Shown here one piece after another: positions 17,285-25,992 of a DNA stretch of 64,000 nucleotides. Source of the stretch: Chromobacterium aquaticum (GTDB taxonomy: Bacteria > Pseudomonadota > Gammaproteobacteria > Burkholderiales > Chromobacteriaceae); assembly GCF_021129195.1 (NCBI RefSeq), contig NZ_JAJOHW010000035.1:1-64000 (forward strand), in the 5' to 3' direction. Made by a program: the position numbers and the translations under genes. The notes under the pieces are model-generated. The model did not search any database and was not told the origin of the DNA. It was given only the letters and a program-made list of their open reading frames with translations. Position 1 is the first letter of the stretch. Each line of letters starts with the position of its first letter.

Positions 17285-17318
17285 AAAAAACACCACAGTT
17301 TAGCTGTGGTGTTTTTGT
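17285..17318. terminator. Bidirectional terminator between the Bcr-type transporter and wzz-like gene
   Basis: AAAACACCACAG-TTTAG-CTGTGGTGTTTTT: a 12-base-pair stem flanked by A-run and T-run, so it can end transcripts from both strands. The genes on each side converge here. Confidence 0.9.
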
Positions 17319-17328
17319 TTGAAGAGGC

Positions 17329-18516
17329 TCAGCCTTGTTTGAGAGCCAGCGCAAACTCGCGTAAGCGTCCGGATTGTTTGGCCGAGCTTATACGGTCGCG
17401 CAGGAAAGCCAACAGAATACCTATCGCCAGTCCGCCAAAGAGACCCAGCATGGTGATCTGTGCTCGTTTGGGCTTGCTCTTCAACTCAGGAACTTCCGCT
17501 TTGTCCAGTACCTGGATCTGGGAAGAGTCCTTGGCTTCCTCTATACGCGCCAGCTCGTATTGCTTAGAGAGTAGTTCGAAGATGGTCTCCTGATATTTGA
17601 CATCGCGCAGGCGGCGCAGATATTCCAGCCCGGACTGCGGCACTTTGCCAGTTGGCACCATCACATCACCAGCGCTTTCTTTGCCGGTTTCCAATTTGGC
17701 CAGTTGTGCTTTTAAGCCGGCAAGTTCTTGGCTAGTGCGCTGGTACAATGGGTTCTGCTCGGTGGCGTAACTACGCATCGCTTCCAGCTGAACTTCTTTA
17801 GCCGCGATACTGGCTTTGACTTGGGTTACCGTGTTCATGATGGCGGACACCTGCCCTTCCGGCTGGATCATGCCGGTGCGTTCCTGGGTTTTGCGCAGCG
17901 CGGTTTCCGCTTCGGCAAGCTGTACCTTGGTTTGCTTGAGCTGGTTTTCAAAGAAGAGGCGCCGTTTGGCCGCGTCGGTCACGGCCAGGCCCTGATTCAG
18001 TTTTATCAGCTGCTCGATGTAGGCATTGGCTAGCTTGGCGGCAAATTGGGGCTCGGCATCATTCACGCTGATGCTGATCATGCCATCCTTGCCGCTACTG
18101 ATTACGCTGGCATTTTGCAGTTCCTTCCGGGTGGCCTCCATGGATTCCGTTTGGTAACGCTGCTTCAGCTTGAACTGCTGAATCAAGCTATCCGCTATGG
18201 TCCTGCTTTGCAACATACCGATATAAAGGTCGTTTGGGTTTTTTAAACTAGAGGCACCGCCGGCAATGCCGGCCAAACCACCTAGCTGCCCCAGCAGCGC
18301 ACTCATGCCTGCGCTCTGCTGTTGCGGCGGCAGGATTTTTGCGGTCGAGGTAAACGTGGGCGGCAGTAAGAGGCTTACCAGTAATGCGGCCGCTCCTAGG
18401 AAAGCGGTGCTGCCAAGGATCCAGTATTTCTGTTGCACGAATATCCGAATGATATCCAGAAGATTAATCTCTTCCGAGGTGTCGCTTGCTAGTGTGGTGT
18501 TCTCATTCATGGACAT
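17329..18516 (-). CDS. Wzz-type polysaccharide co-polymerase (chain length determinant)
   Basis: 395-residue inner membrane protein with a transmembrane helix near residues 32-52 (TAFLGAAALLVSLLLPPTF) and another near the C-terminus (ITMLGLFGGLAIGILLAFL), with a large coiled-coil periplasmic domain between. This is the Wzz/PCP architecture; no kinase domain follows. It sets or helps export chain length of an exopolysaccharide. ATG at 18516 is chosen; TTG 18522 and ATG 18510 are alternatives. It is the last gene of the cluster, 30 bases after the Wza-like gene. Confidence 0.88.
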   Translation of the reverse strand: MSMNENTTLASDTSEEINLLDIIRIFVQQKYWILGSTAFLGAAALLVSLLLPPTFTSTAKILPPQQQSAGMSALLGQLGGLAGIAGGASSLKNPNDLYIGMLQSRTIADSLIQQFKLKQRYQTESMEATRKELQNASVISSGKDGMISISVNDAEPQFAAKLANAYIEQLIKLNQGLAVTDAAKRRLFFENQLKQTKVQLAEAETALRKTQERTGMIQPEGQVSAIMNTVTQVKASIAAKEVQLEAMRSYATEQNPLYQRTSQELAGLKAQLAKLETGKESAGDVMVPTGKVPQSGLEYLRRLRDVKYQETIFELLSKQYELARIEEAKDSSQIQVLDKAEVPELKSKPKRAQITMLGLFGGLAIGILLAFLRDRISSAKQSGRLREFALALKQG

Positions 18517-18546
18517 AATCAATTCCAGATGTTAGGGCGCGATCGC

Positions 18547-20466
18547 TTATTTCAGGACTTTAAGGCCGGCAGCTCCCAGGCCGAACTGGTAAAGAATTGA
18601 CGTCCATTCTTTTAAGGACTGGGTCCAACTGCTGACGACGACTTCGTCAGGCACGACGATGGTGTCGCCTGGATTGATGCGTTTGCCGCCCAAGCTGGAG
18701 AACCAACCGGCGTTATTGTTGCTGGCTACGGTGCCATCCGCCCGCAGCACATAGGTTGCAGACTTATCGCCAGTCTGGGTAATGCCACCTGCGAGATCAA
18801 GGTAGTCCTTGACCGCGCGTTGCGGGCGATAGATGAAGGCATTGCTTTGATAGACGGCGCCTAAGACGTTGACGGTGCCGGGGCGGCGTGGAATGGTGAT
18901 GGTGTCGCCATTCTGCAGAGGCAGGTCTGGCAGGTCTTTGACCAAGGCGTCAGCTCCGCTAAGCTCTAACACGACACGGCCTTCCGCCTTGATCGCGCGC
19001 ATTTTTTCGGCCAGCTTGCGTTGGCGTTCGACTTCAGCGGTAATGGCGGCGACATTGTCTTTGTCGGTTTGCTTGGAGAGCCTGGCCGCGGCGGTCTGTT
19101 CCAGTTCCTTCTCGAAACGAGAAGCAACTTCATCTAACTTGGTTTGTTGCTCCTTGCGTATGCTTTCGCGCTGCAAGGCGGTGGCATAGATATAGCCATA
19201 TTCTGTTGTTCCGCCTAGGCGCATGACCAGTTCACGCAGCGTCTCGCCTTTCTGTAGCTGGAAAGTACCGGTTTGTTTGGCTTCACCGGTAACCCGGACA
19301 AATTCGGTTTCTTGGCGGACATCGACGGGCAAGGCGCCAGGAGCAAATACCCGGAAAATATCGCCAGCAGCCAGCTTGAGCTGTTTCAGCGCCGGGGCAT
19401 TGATGTTGCTATTGTCTGGGCTGGCTTGCCATTGCAGCGCGAATTGATTGTCAGTATTTTTCTCCAACCGCCACGCCTTGCTCTCCGCAGCAGACTCCAG
19501 GCCGCCAGCCCAACGCAACAAGTCCGCACTGCTTTCTCCTGCAGAGAACTCGTAAATAGCGGGATGTTTGACGTCGCCTAGCAGAGCGACTCGCTTATTG
19601 GCTGGGGTGATGTGGATAACATCGCCATCACGGAGAGTTAGGTCGGAGGACTTGTCGCCATCGACCAGAATTTTGTATAGGTCAAGCGTGCCAACCGACT
19701 TGCCATCGCGCATCAGCTGGATATTGCGCATCGAGCCATTATCGTTTGGACCGCCGGAGGCAAACAGTGCATTCAGTAGCGTACTCATTCCACTCAAGGT
19801 GTAGCTGCCAGGCGCTTGGACATTGCCGACCACATAGACTTGCACTGCGCGTGTTTGCAGCAGGCTGGCACTGAGTTCGAAATTATTGAACACGCGCGAG
19901 ACGCTTTTCTTCAGCGTATCTTGCAAATCCTTGAACTTGACACCGGCAACTGCCACCGAGCCGACACGAGGCAGGTAGACGGTGCCATTGCGTTCGACGG
20001 TCAAGGTCAGGTCAATATCGACCATGCCCCAGCCCTTGACCTGGATTTGATCTCCCACCCCTATGACATAATCAGGATTGACCTGAGCCGCATCGGTTGG
20101 TGCAAAAGTCGATGGCGGATTGGTGAATAGATCACTGCCAAAGATGGGCAGAGTCTTGCCGGTTGCTACTCGCACAAACTCAATAAATGGACTAAGTTCC
20201 TGCTCGCCTTGTTTGCGGAGCTTGGGAGGCCGCATTTGGTATGCTTGGCCAAAACGTGGTGTCTGATTCGGAATAGCTTGCTGGTTGGCTATATTGGGCA
20301 TGCCGAATGAAGAGTCGCTGTCATAGCCCTGCATCATCGTTTCCGAAAATCCTGTGGCGGCGGATTTACCATTTGGGGCTGCGTGGGCCGAGGCAGCACC
20401 GAGGGCGAAGATGCCCGCAAGCACGCGGATGGAAATGTCGCTTGAAATATTTTGTAAGATTTTCAT
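18547..20466 (-). CDS. Wza-like polysaccharide export protein with SLBB domains
   Basis: 639-residue protein with a cleavable signal peptide (LAGIFALGAASAHA), no lipobox Cys. The Poly_export domain is visible as DYVIGVGDQIQVKGWG, and several SLBB/beta-grasp repeats follow (VYVVGNVQAPGSYTLSGMST; FVRVTGEAKQTGTFQLQKGE; NVLGAVYQSNAFIYRP). It would form the periplasmic/outer membrane export channel for the polysaccharide. It lies between the YjbH fusion and the Wzz-like gene, all in the same direction. Confidence 0.88.
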   Translation of the reverse strand: MKILQNISSDISIRVLAGIFALGAASAHAAPNGKSAATGFSETMMQGYDSDSSFGMPNIANQQAIPNQTPRFGQAYQMRPPKLRKQGEQELSPFIEFVRVATGKTLPIFGSDLFTNPPSTFAPTDAAQVNPDYVIGVGDQIQVKGWGMVDIDLTLTVERNGTVYLPRVGSVAVAGVKFKDLQDTLKKSVSRVFNNFELSASLLQTRAVQVYVVGNVQAPGSYTLSGMSTLLNALFASGGPNDNGSMRNIQLMRDGKSVGTLDLYKILVDGDKSSDLTLRDGDVIHITPANKRVALLGDVKHPAIYEFSAGESSADLLRWAGGLESAAESKAWRLEKNTDNQFALQWQASPDNSNINAPALKQLKLAAGDIFRVFAPGALPVDVRQETEFVRVTGEAKQTGTFQLQKGETLRELVMRLGGTTEYGYIYATALQRESIRKEQQTKLDEVASRFEKELEQTAAARLSKQTDKDNVAAITAEVERQRKLAEKMRAIKAEGRVVLELSGADALVKDLPDLPLQNGDTITIPRRPGTVNVLGAVYQSNAFIYRPQRAVKDYLDLAGGITQTGDKSATYVLRADGTVASNNNAGWFSSLGGKRINPGDTIVVPDEVVVSSWTQSLKEWTSILYQFGLGAAGLKVLK

Positions 20467-20494
20467 TGCTTATAAGACCATATTCAATAGTGAT

Positions 20495-23347
20495 TCAGTT
20501 TAATGATTTCGAAATTTGGATCCCGGCTTGATTAGGCCCAAGCATCAGCGAGGTGCGATATCGGGACTCATCTCGCTGCGCCTGCCATAGCCAGGCGCCG
20601 GAAGCATAGCCGAGCAGGCTGCCCGCGGTGACATCCGACAGCCAATGTTCCTTGCCGGCAACCCTGCCCAGTGCGCCGATTGCTGCCAAGCCATAGAGCC
20701 AAGGCTGGTCATACTCTTTGGCGAACGGAGTAACCGCTCCAAATAACGCAGCCGCATGATTGGAAGTGAAGCTGCTTTGGAAGCGGGCGGCATCGGCGGC
20801 CTGCTTCCGCCATGGACTATCGCTGCTGTCGGGCCGAGCTCGATTGACCAAACCTTTGAGTGCAATGCTACCGGCACTTGCTAGTGCAGCGGACTCGAGG
20901 GATATCAGGCCGGTATTGCTCAATCGCTCATCACCGAAGGCGAAAGCGCTGCCTGCCAGGCCGATCGCGGCGAGGGGAGCGGCATCGCCGATATGTTTCC
21001 AGCTACGCAGCAAGCGCAGGTTTTGACGTTTGCCGATGGCATCATTCATCGGCTTGTCTAGCACCATCGCCGCTAGGGTCAATCCGGCCGCAGTCGTCAA
21101 AGCAGTGGTTTTATCGTCGAAACGGGAAAACTGCTGATGGCTATCCTCAAGACGCAAACGTATGGCAGGCCAGGGCTGGAAGGTTGGTAATGGCGGATTG
21201 ACCGCTGGCAGGTTCTGCTCATCAGCGCGCTCAGCAAAATTGCCGAGGCCATCATACATTTCCACATCTCGACGCGGATCGCTGAGAATGTCGTAAAGGT
21301 CGCCAGGCGACATGACCATTTGACCGACGTCCCGGGTCCATGGCGAGATAGCAAAATTGCCAACCGCCTGAGTGTCCAGTGTCAGCATGCTGTTCAGAGG
21401 AATGGATATAAACAGCCCCTTATCCTTATAGGGGGAGCTAGGTGTACCGGGTGAGGTAATGTCGTTGCCATTGGTACTGGTATACCAGGCGCCGATCTCG
21501 ATGCCGGAGTGGAAGCGGCGTTTCACCTCTAGACGTGCGCCCATGTCTTTGGCCAGAAAACGCCCGGCACGGACGGTGGCGGTCACATTCATCGGCAAGC
21601 GGTAATGCAAGGCGGCGAGAGCCGTAACGGTTTGATAGTCGCGCTTGCCGAACCAGCCTTTAACATCCCGCTGTTGCAACGCATCGACTGACAGGTCCAC
21701 TGCCCAGTGCCGAGTCTCCGGGAAATACAAGACTTGGCCGCCTGCACCACGGAACATTTCCTCATAAATACCTACGGAAGCCCGCGCATAGGTATTGGGG
21801 CCGAATGTTAGGTATTGGTTGAGCAACAGGCGATCAAGCTTGGGGGTATTGGTTTTTTTGTAGTCGGCGACATCGGAGCGGACATGGGGCAAGATGCTAT
21901 TCGACGGCTGCTTAACGCCAGACACGGTATTGTACAGATTGGTGCTCAAAGCGCTATTTAGGTACAGGCCGCTGCCAAGTCTTTTGGTGTAGGTTGCCGC
22001 TGCGGCGATTTCATAGCGGAAAGCCCCGCTTGGATCATTAAAATAGACGCCAGTTTTGGGCACAAGGCGGAAGCGGTTAGCTTCATTGTCTTCCGCATTG
22101 ACTTGGACAATGTCGCCGTCCTTGCCCGCCATGATCTCCAGGCTTACGCCATCTCGAATGGTAGAGGCCAGTTGCTCGGTCGAGCGTTCTGCCAGTTCAG
22201 CATCTCTGCCCGGCTTGACCGAGACGCTATCCAGAAAAGTTTGCCGATCGACTTTGCCCAGCAAGTAGTTGTTCAGTACCGTCAAGTTGAAAAAACTATA
22301 AGTGACGATAGGCTGTTCCAGCTTGGTATATACGACGCGGATACTGCGTGTTTCTATCGGTGCAAAATAAAGGGCGGTACGTACTGCGCGGCCAACGGCG
22401 CGGCCTACATTGGAAATACGGCTATTGGTGAGCTCTAGCAGCAACTCGTCGCCTTGAACGCTAATGCGGATATTCTTGAAATCCTGGCGGCTGAGAGCCG
22501 ACACCAAATGGTGCCCATAGCTGGTGTCACTTTGCCACTGTTTTAGAGTGGGGCGGAGCGGTACTTCCGGGCTGCCTGAGAAGTAGGCCGGCTCGGAGAT
22601 TTTTGGCACAAACTCGCGTTCATTGAGGGGGATTTCAATGGATGCGTTTAGGCTAGTGTGAGTATTCTGTTTGGCTAGCTGTAGTCCTAGCCAACCCCAT
22701 CGGTATTCTATGCCTGCAGCAGGGCCTTTTTTTCTCTGATGCGCAAAGGTGTCTGCGGCACGAAAATCTTTAGGGTAATTGTTGGCGTCGTATTCTGCGA
22801 CTAATGACCAGTTAGGGTAACTCTGGGGAGTCCAGCGGGCCCCGCCAAAAGGGCCTTTGATGCGTTCCGAGGCGAAGCCAATTGAAGCCTCTAGATTAGG
22901 CAGAAAATGTTTGCTGGCAACAATGTAATTGCCTCGCCACAAGGCAGTGCCGAATATGTCTGTGCGTCCATAAGATACAGCGGGCCACTTTGAGGTTTCA
23001 GAAAATATCTGCCACTTGGCGTCTATGGCTTTGTCTTTATAGCTGCCATACCCTCCTCCGTATTGCTGGTCGTTAAATCCAGCAATGCCAGAAATGGAAA
23101 TGTAGCGACCAGAAATCTGTAGGAAAGGTAGAATGGTTGCCGAGGTCCAGAGAGTATCATAGGGCTTGTCTGCGCTGAAACCAAAGCTTAGGGAGCCATC
23201 GCGGCCAACATCAGCGGATGGCATATTGATATAGCCAAGCTGACCATTTAGACTTGGTTGAGCCAAAGTGTGTGGCGCGTAATAATATGCCCCACTAATT
23301 AAAACCCCTTTGATTATCCCGCTGCGCAAAGAAAGAGAAATTGACAC
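20495..23347 (-). CDS. YjbH-domain protein fused to a PAP2 phosphatase domain
   Basis: 950 residues. Residues ~30-700 match the YjbH exopolysaccharide family: LNGQLGYINMPSADVGRDGS at the start, then a long beta-rich region typical of an outer membrane barrel. Residues ~780-935 are a PAP2-type acid phosphatase: KGLVNRARP, SFTSNHAAALFG and GRVAGKEHWLSDVTAG supply the Lys/Arg, His and Arg/His/Asp active-site residues, with SNH in place of the usual SGH. PAP2 enzymes often act on undecaprenyl pyrophosphate, so the fusion may couple export to lipid-carrier recycling. This coupling is inference. Confidence 0.82.
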   Translation of the reverse strand: MSISLSLRSGIIKGVLISGAYYYAPHTLAQPSLNGQLGYINMPSADVGRDGSLSFGFSADKPYDTLWTSATILPFLQISGRYISISGIAGFNDQQYGGGYGSYKDKAIDAKWQIFSETSKWPAVSYGRTDIFGTALWRGNYIVASKHFLPNLEASIGFASERIKGPFGGARWTPQSYPNWSLVAEYDANNYPKDFRAADTFAHQRKKGPAAGIEYRWGWLGLQLAKQNTHTSLNASIEIPLNEREFVPKISEPAYFSGSPEVPLRPTLKQWQSDTSYGHHLVSALSRQDFKNIRISVQGDELLLELTNSRISNVGRAVGRAVRTALYFAPIETRSIRVVYTKLEQPIVTYSFFNLTVLNNYLLGKVDRQTFLDSVSVKPGRDAELAERSTEQLASTIRDGVSLEIMAGKDGDIVQVNAEDNEANRFRLVPKTGVYFNDPSGAFRYEIAAAATYTKRLGSGLYLNSALSTNLYNTVSGVKQPSNSILPHVRSDVADYKKTNTPKLDRLLLNQYLTFGPNTYARASVGIYEEMFRGAGGQVLYFPETRHWAVDLSVDALQQRDVKGWFGKRDYQTVTALAALHYRLPMNVTATVRAGRFLAKDMGARLEVKRRFHSGIEIGAWYTSTNGNDITSPGTPSSPYKDKGLFISIPLNSMLTLDTQAVGNFAISPWTRDVGQMVMSPGDLYDILSDPRRDVEMYDGLGNFAERADEQNLPAVNPPLPTFQPWPAIRLRLEDSHQQFSRFDDKTTALTTAAGLTLAAMVLDKPMNDAIGKRQNLRLLRSWKHIGDAAPLAAIGLAGSAFAFGDERLSNTGLISLESAALASAGSIALKGLVNRARPDSSDSPWRKQAADAARFQSSFTSNHAAALFGAVTPFAKEYDQPWLYGLAAIGALGRVAGKEHWLSDVTAGSLLGYASGAWLWQAQRDESRYRTSLMLGPNQAGIQISKSLN

Positions 23348-23450
23348 AATATTTTGAATTATTTAAATTTTTCTATGATGCTATGAGGGCGTACTTTTTC
23401 GGGGTGCCGCATAGCCCAAAATTTTAATAGGATAAAACATCAGGCAGCTA

Positions 23451-23504
23451 TCTCTGCTTGTCGAAGATAAACTGCCTGATTAATACAGCTAAGTCCATAT
23501 GGCC
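23451..23504 (-). terminator. Hairpin between the YjbE-like gene and the YjbH fusion
   Basis: ATCAGGCAG near 23440 pairs with CTGCCTGAT near 23472-23480 across a 22-base loop, and TGGCCT/AGGCCA near 23499-23521 form a second short stem. On the minus strand both lie between the yjbE-like stop and the yjbH start. This may lower transcription of the downstream genes relative to the abundant small peptide. Coordinates are approximate. Confidence 0.4.
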
Positions 23505-23535
23505 TAAGCGATAATCAGGCCAAATGGGTGAACTG

Positions 23536-23805
23536 TTAGTGATGAGTGGTCGCGGAGTGGCTAGTCGAGGAGTCACTGTTGCTCGAGACCGCTACGGCAG
23601 CTGCAACAGCTGCGCCGATAGCAGCAATAGTGCCAACGCTCAAACCTGCAATGCCTGCAGTGGTGCCGGCGGCGCCAGCGGCGGCTGCCGAGGTGGTTCC
23701 TGCCGCGCTAGAGCCTGCAGCGGAGGTGGCTGCGGCTTCTTCCGCAGCGAATACCGGGGCAGAAAGCACGCCAGCCAGAGCGATCAGCATAATTTTCTTC
23801 AACAT
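23536..23805 (-). CDS. YjbE-like small secreted Ala/Ser-rich protein
   Basis: 89-residue protein with a signal peptide (MLKKIMLIALAGVLSAPVFA) and a low-complexity Ala/Ser/Thr/Gly body ending in SSNSDSSTSHSATTHH. Escherichia coli YjbE, first gene of the yjbEFGH exopolysaccharide operon, has the same make-up, and here too the gene precedes a YjbH gene. The ATG at 23805 has AAGGA 8 bases upstream. Its role in polysaccharide production is not known. His/Ser-rich tail might bind metal. Confidence 0.75.
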   Translation of the reverse strand: MLKKIMLIALAGVLSAPVFAAEEAAATSAAGSSAAGTTSAAAAGAAGTTAGIAGLSVGTIAAIGAAVAAAVAVSSNSDSSTSHSATTHH

Positions 23806-23868
23806 GACAAAGTCCTTATATATTCGAAAAGTTGGGCACAAGAATATTTGCGAGATACTACAAGCTGC

Positions 23869-23897
23869 ATCATAAGACAGTGCATTGGCTTTAGCAA
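23869..23897 (-). promoter_or_regulatory. Candidate sigma-70 promoter of the exopolysaccharide operon
   Basis: On the minus strand TTGCTA, a 17-base spacer and TATGAT form a good sigma-70 pair about 60 bases before the yjbE-like ATG. Confidence 0.55.
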
Positions 23898-23941
23898 AGT
23901 GAATGCTGTATGACGTTCGCTATTTCACGGCTTACTAGGGT

Positions 23942-24880
23942 TTATACCCAAAAATGCAGACGAGTTCTATGGGCGCTGAGAACGGCCTGAAAAACCTGTG
24001 GCTCTTTAGTGTAGGTCATCTCCCCGCTCATCGGAAAATACAGATCCTGCAGACGCGATACCCAGAAACGCAGCGCGGCGGCACGCAGCATTACCGGCCA
24101 GGCGCGTTTTTCCTCGGTGCTGAGCTTACGTTCGGTCTGGTAGCCGGTCAGCAGCGCGGCTGCGCGCTCGTCGTCGATGCTGTGGTCGTCGTTGCGGGCC
24201 CAGTCGTTGACCGCGATGGCCAGGTCGTAGAGCAGCACGTCGTTGCAGGCATAGTAGAAGTCGATGAAGCCGGAGATGCGATCGCCGTCCAAGAGCACAT
24301 TGTCGCGGAACAGATCGGCGTGGATCACGCCGGAGGGTAGATGGTCAAAGCGGTGGTTGTCCTGGAACAGCACCTCTTCGCGCAGCATGGCGGCATCTTC
24401 CGCGCGCATCCGGGGGTAAAGCTGGGGCGCGGTCGCGCTCCACCAGCGCGGACCGCGCGGATTGTCCATCTTGCCGGGGAAGGTGGCGCCGGCGATATGC
24501 ATTTGCGCCAGCATCTCGCCGACCGCGCGGCATTGGGCCGCGCTTGGACGTTCGACATCGGCGCCTTGCAGACAACTAACCAGGCAGGCTGGCTTGCCGG
24601 CCAGCATGGAGGAGAACTGATCGGTACTATCCGCCACCGGCGCCGGGCAGGCGACGCCGTGACGCGCCAGGTGGCTCATCAGCGTCAGGTAATAGGGCAG
24701 TTCCTGTGGCTTCAGCGTTTCGAACAGCGTCAGCACATAGCGGCCATGCGTGGTGGTGACAAAGTAATTGGTATTGGTGATGCCGGAGGCAATGCCTTGC
24801 AAGTCCAGCAATTGGCCCAAGGTGTAGCGCTTGAGCCACTCCTGCATTTGGTCGTGGCCGACCGTGGTGTAAACCGACAT
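23942..24880 (-). CDS. thrB: Homoserine kinase (ThrB, aminoglycoside-kinase-like type)
   Basis: 312-residue kinase of the fructosamine/choline-kinase fold used for homoserine kinase in many proteobacteria. N-terminal MSVYTTVGHDQMQEWLKRY is characteristic; GIASGITNTNYFV forms the nucleotide loop; GVIHADLFRDNVLL is the catalytic loop (HxDLxxDN) and GFIDFYYA the metal-binding Asp. It phosphorylates homoserine for threonine synthesis. It is followed upstream by a DUF2782 gene and polA, a common betaproteobacterial order. Confidence 0.93.
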   Translation of the reverse strand: MSVYTTVGHDQMQEWLKRYTLGQLLDLQGIASGITNTNYFVTTTHGRYVLTLFETLKPQELPYYLTLMSHLARHGVACPAPVADSTDQFSSMLAGKPACLVSCLQGADVERPSAAQCRAVGEMLAQMHIAGATFPGKMDNPRGPRWWSATAPQLYPRMRAEDAAMLREEVLFQDNHRFDHLPSGVIHADLFRDNVLLDGDRISGFIDFYYACNDVLLYDLAIAVNDWARNDDHSIDDERAAALLTGYQTERKLSTEEKRAWPVMLRAAALRFWVSRLQDLYFPMSGEMTYTKEPQVFQAVLSAHRTRLHFWV

Positions 24881-24891
24881 GGCTTTCCTCG

Positions 24892-25218
24892 TCAGAACCG
24901 GATCAGCACCCAGCGCGGGATGATGATGCGGTTGGCGGGATCGATTTGCTTCATGGTGCCGGAGCCGTTGTCGTCCATCAGGTAGTAGGACACGCCATGC
25001 GACGGCGTCACCTTGACCATGTATAGATGGCCGTTGAGCCGGTATTCCTCGATCTTGTCCTCGCCCTTCTGGATGATGCGCACTTCCGGTTCCGCGGTGG
25101 CGGCGTTCTGCTCGCTGATGGCGGGCGGCGGCGGCACCGGGGTTTTGGCGGGAGGGGGCGTATCTGCCCAGGCGGCTGTCAGGGGCAGCAGGGCGAGGGC
25201 GGCGAGCAGGCGGCGCAT
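24892..25218 (-). CDS. DUF2782 family periplasmic protein
   Basis: 108-residue protein of unknown function. It has a signal peptide (MRRLLAALALLPLTAAWA), a Pro-rich linker (TPPPAKTPVPPPP), then the conserved domain with VRIIQKGEDKIEEYRLNG and MVKVTPSHGVSYYLMD. The inner ATG at 25218 is preferred because the signal peptide then starts correctly; ATG at 25239 would add seven residues. It lies 11 bases before thrB and probably shares its transcript. Confidence 0.85.
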   Translation of the reverse strand: MRRLLAALALLPLTAAWADTPPPAKTPVPPPPAISEQNAATAEPEVRIIQKGEDKIEEYRLNGHLYMVKVTPSHGVSYYLMDDNGSGTMKQIDPANRIIIPRWVLIRF

Positions 25219-25248
25219 GGCGTGGTCCTTGATTGTCATCAGTTTAGT

Positions 25249-25977
25249 TTAAAGGTGCAGCAGTTGTTCGCGCTCTTCTGGCAGCGCTTCAAAACCGCGG
25301 GTTTCGTAATGTTTGAAGATAGTTTCGACGATTTGCCGCGGGTCGTCGATCAATTGGATCAGATTCATGTCGTCGGGATTGATCATGCCTTCGCTGATCA
25401 GTCTGTCCTTGACCCAGTCCAGCAGGCCTTCCCAGAACTCGCGACAGCACAGGATGATGGGGATCTTGCGGCTCTTGCCGGTCTGGATCAGCGTCAGCGC
25501 CTCGAACATCTCATCCAGAGTGCCGAAGCCGCCGGGCATCACCACATAGGCGATCGCATGTTTGACGAACATGACCTTGCGGCTGAAGAAATGATTGAAC
25601 TTGATGCTGAGGTCTTGGTATTCGTTGGGTTTCTGTTCATGCGGCAGCACGATATTCAACGCCACCGACGGGCTTCTGCCGTAGAATGCTCCCTTATTGG
25701 CGGCCTCCATGATGCCGGGGCCGCCGCCGGACACGACGGAGAAGCCTGAATCCGACAGCAGGCGCGCAACTTCTTCGGTCAATTTGTAATACTTGTGGTC
25801 GCGCGGCGTGCGCGCGCTGCCAAAGATGCTCACCGCCGGCATGATGCCTTGCAAGGCCTCGGCCGAATCGACAAACTCCGACATAATCTTCATCACATGC
25901 CAGGCTTCGCGGGAACGGAAACGCTGCATCATCGCGTGACGATCGCTGGTTTGCGGTAATTTATCGGACAAGCTCAT
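25249..25977 (-). CDS. LOG family protein (TIGR00730-like nucleotide phosphoribohydrolase)
   Basis: 242-residue Rossmann-like protein with the two LOG signatures SGGGPGIMEAANKGA and PGGFGTLDEMFEALT. Such proteins hydrolyse nucleoside 5'-monophosphates to free base and ribose 5-phosphate (cytokinin-activating enzymes in plants, nucleotide recycling in bacteria). ATG at 25977 follows AAAGAGG. It is divergent from polA with only 15 bases between the two start codons. Confidence 0.88.
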   Translation of the reverse strand: MSLSDKLPQTSDRHAMMQRFRSREAWHVMKIMSEFVDSAEALQGIMPAVSIFGSARTPRDHKYYKLTEEVARLLSDSGFSVVSGGGPGIMEAANKGAFYGRSPSVALNIVLPHEQKPNEYQDLSIKFNHFFSRKVMFVKHAIAYVVMPGGFGTLDEMFEALTLIQTGKSRKIPIILCCREFWEGLLDWVKDRLISEGMINPDDMNLIQLIDDPRQIVETIFKHYETRGFEALPEEREQLLHL

Positions 25978-25992
25978 ATTCTGCCTCTTTTT

